From Brachionus rotundiformis (Eukaryota; Rotifera; Eurotatoria; Ploima; Brachionidae), in NCBI GenBank assembly GCA_016802295.1, contig JAESIW010000020.1, forward strand, positions 6,183,405 through 6,214,720: DNA of 31,316 nt. Reading direction: 5' to 3'. Below the pieces are notes generated by a model that saw nothing but the letters and a program-made list of their open reading frames with translations, ran no database searches and was not told the DNA's origin. Of this stretch, positions 29,090 to 31,316 are shown piece after piece. Positions within the stretch are counted from its first letter, which is position 1, and every line of letters begins with the position of its first letter. The translations under genes and the position numbers were made by a program.

Positions 29090-29959
29090 TTAAATGGTAC
29101 ACGAAGCATTAATGCAACTGGAATAATTTCTTTTCTGCTTGTCATTAGATCTTTGTAAATTTCTCAACGACAAGCCATTTTGGATACCAGAACCAATTCG
29201 TTCTGGATTAATTTGTCCACTTTCAATACTAGTCATAATTATACGAGCACATTTTAAAAAAGCTTCCTCGACAAGTTCACCGTTTAGAGCGCTACATTCG
29301 ACAAAAATCAGATCTTTTAAAATTTAACTTAAATAATAGAACTATTTTGGATAATAAAAAATACCATTTTCTTGGGCAAATTGGCTGGCTTCCTGATACG
29401 AAACTTCACGATGAGATTCCAAGTCCTTTTTATTGCCAACAAGAATAACCACAATATTTGGACTTGCCAAATTTCGCGCATCACTTAGCCAATTCTGAAG
29501 AGAGTTAAACGAGTCGCGACTGGCAATGTCATAGACCAATAGGGCTCCAGCAGCTCCACGGTAGTAGCTTCTTGTCACAGAACGAAATCTTTCCTGACCT
29601 GCTGTATCCCTTAATTGAATTAAAAATTGATTTCTAATTAAAATTAAAAAAAATAAATTCTACCATATTTGTAGTTTGATCGATTTGTTGTTCACATTTA
29701 CCAATTTGCTACCAAATTCCACTCCAATTGTATGAGTGGTATCTTCTTTAACTTGAATAAATTTTAGTCAAAATTTTAATAAAATTCTGATAAAAAATTT
29801 ACATTTATTCTCTACAAATCTATGTAGAATACACGATTTACCAACACCAGTTCTTCCAATAATCAAAAATTTAAATAGATAATCTTAAAATTTTAAATTA
29901 ATTAAGTCTAATAAAACACCAAGAATGCTCTTGCCATAAGAGTCAGTTGGATTTGACAT
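29090..29959 (-). CDS. RAB4: Rab4 small GTPase, five exons
   Basis: Five exons on the minus strand: 29959-29920, 29883-29803, 29751-29664, 29609-29365 and 29313-29090, with introns of 36-54 nt; 225 residues (human RAB4A 218). P-loop GRTGVGKS, switch I DTTHTIGVEF, switch II WDTAGQERFRSVTRSYYRGA, GNKKDL and ECSAL (the guanine-binding G4 and G5 motifs) are all intact. SYYRGAAGALLVYDI and WLSDARNLAS match Rab4 best. Rab4 controls fast recycling from early endosomes. The predicted C-terminus ends SSCINASCTI: two Cys are near the end but not in the usual CXC, CC or CaaX position, so either prenylation differs or the last coding bases are spliced differently. Confidence 0.94.
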
Positions 29960-31134
29960 TGTTTCTTAATAGACAGCTTCTAATACATTAAATCTAATCT
30001 AAAAAAATAATTAATAATAATTTTTATTCCAGAATATTAAATATGCGTCATAGAATATTTGGCTCTTTGGATAAAAGTTTTTTTTTAAACCAAAAAATAA
30101 TTTTGGAAAAATTTCAAAGGGTTTTTTAGCTAAATTTTGTTCAAATTGGTCATTTTTTTTAGTTTATTGGGTGTTTCAAAATATAAATATTCGAAATAAT
30201 ACCTTGAAATATAAATTATGTTTATAAACTATTATTCCTTTTTTTTCCTTTAAAAGCAAAACTAAATTTTTGTTTTCTTAAATTTATGTTTTTTATTGAT
30301 GCCATGTTAATATTTAATGAAAATTTTTAATTAAATTTTGATCAATGGTTCGACTTGCTCACATCTAAGATTAAGTTTTTAACATTGGAATTTACTACAC
30401 ACTAGCATCAAAAATAATTATTAAATGTTTATTTTATGGTATGCAAAAAATGCCTTTAAAAAAAAAGATTTCTGAAAGAATTTCCTGAAAATTATTCATT
30501 TAAAATAAATATATTCACATAAAATATTTTACCAATTTTAAATCGTTAAATTAACCTTCTATATATTTATTTTTAGAAATTGGAGAAATTTGAAAAAAAA
30601 GATTAAAACAAGAATATTAAATAAATTATATAACAAAAATAAAAATTCATTTAAAAAAAATTATTTAAAATATATGAATAATTTAGATACAGTTTCGTGA
30701 CATAATTCATTCGTTTACAGCTTTCCTAGATGATATTTTTAAATTTTAATTGCTCTCTTATTTGAAAATTTTTTTCGAACGAAATATTTTATCTAAGTGG
30801 AGAAAAGTTATAATTAATTACAATAAAATAAGAGTGTTTTGAAATTAATCCACAGCTTTTTAAGTATTTAGAGTTGGTAATTCTTTAACATTATTATATT
30901 ATATGTTATTATAGGTCTTGGCAAAAAAATAGTCTATTGCTCTTTAATGCATTTTGCAATTTCTTACATTTTTCCTCAAATTTTTTACAAGCAGATTATC
31001 TTTTAGTGGGCACATTATCTTATCTTTAAGAGTTTTGATAGTTAAGATTAAAATTCCTTTAAATTAATGAATTTTAAAAGGTGATTAAAAATTTCATGTT
31101 GAGATCATTTTGTGATTTCAATAGATAATCGGAC
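29960..31134. other. AT-rich intergenic region
   Basis: Promoter side of RAB4 followed by ~1 kb of AT-rich DNA with no recognisable gene. Confidence 0.5.
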
Positions 31135-31136
31135 TA

Positions 31137-31234
31137 CACTCGAGTCTTGTTATAACGATGCTGATTAATACGATATTGGTTAATGCGATGTCCATTTTTC
31201 CGCCCAAATACATCATATTATCCAAACTCGACTG
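31137..31234. mobile_element. pogo/Tigger-like MITE, ~98 bp
   Basis: Imperfect terminal inverted repeats CACTCGAGTCTTG and (reverse complement of the right end) CAGTCGAGTTTGG match at 10 of 13 positions and are flanked by TA on both sides (31135-31136, 31235-31236), as expected for Tc1/mariner/pogo target duplications. The interior repeats the motif ATAACGATG...AATACGATA...AATGCGATG, like the sub-terminal part of Tigger/pogo elements. It has no coding capacity and would depend on a transposase elsewhere. Confidence 0.65.
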
Positions 31235-31316
31235 TATTTAATTTTATATTTTTATGATTGATGAGAAATTCTGATTAATTTAAGTCTAGCTTGTGAAATT
31301 AAAGAATTATCTACAC

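Noticed and set aside
29139..29327. Plus-strand 62-codon frame
   Set aside because: Antisense of RAB4 exon 5.
1..31316. CRISPR array, bacterial operons or tRNA genes
   Set aside because: No regularly spaced repeat-spacer pattern, no ribosome-binding sites and spliced genes throughout; no sequence with tRNA A and B boxes in a cloverleaf was found by eye.

Overview
The window is about three-quarters A+T and is clearly nuclear DNA of a small-genome animal. It carries spliced genes with very short introns (about 45-65 nt, GT-AG, acceptors usually ...AAG or ...TAG), two 5S rRNA genes, box C/D snoRNAs, opsins, RAB4 and an MPDU1 homologue, plus many broken transposons. The base composition, compact introns, abundant MULE/SWIM and LINE debris and a bacterial/fungal-type secreted beta-helix lyase fit a monogonont rotifer such as Brachionus best. 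That assignment is inference; no single marker here proves it.

Layout. 1-7.3 kb: two 5S rRNA genes (345-463, 6437-6555), each preceded by a conserved fold-back sequence that also occurs alone at 3.5 kb and again inverted at 7.1 kb, so the second 5S gene sits between ~290-bp inverted arms. Between them lie a type II membrane protein gene (minus), two tandem U14 snoRNA genes (minus), a small unknown two-exon gene and a PPM1E/F-type PP2C phosphatase. 7.3-10.5 kb: a secreted parallel beta-helix lyase-like gene, a short tandem repeat with two hairpins, and two decayed MULE/SWIM transposase remnants. 10.8-12.4 kb: a seven-exon LRR gene resembling LRRC34, with one GC-AG intron.

12.4-23.4 kb is a duplication-rich block. 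A ~750-bp unit (LINE reverse-transcriptase fragment plus the second exon of TIMM9) occurs at 12493-13242 and 17379-18129; only the second copy belongs to an intact TIMM9 gene. Two opsin genes (13830-15064 and 22043-23430, both minus) share an almost identical 3' part, introns included, but have clearly diverged 5' exons, suggesting gene conversion or a chimeric duplication. A third opsin fragment lies at ~18.39-18.58 kb. A MULE remnant joined to a LINE fragment and a small tail-anchored-like protein gene lie between.

23.4-31.3 kb: gene-poor AT-rich DNA, then three housekeeping genes on the minus strand: OSGEPL1/QRI7 (mitochondrial tRNA t6A), MPDU1 (dolichol-phosphate-mannose use) and RAB4 (endosome recycling, five exons). 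A ~100-bp pogo/Tigger-like MITE is near the right end.

These are independent eukaryotic transcription units, so no operon logic applies. Exon boundaries were worked out by reading frame, phase and splice consensus only; no transcript evidence was available.
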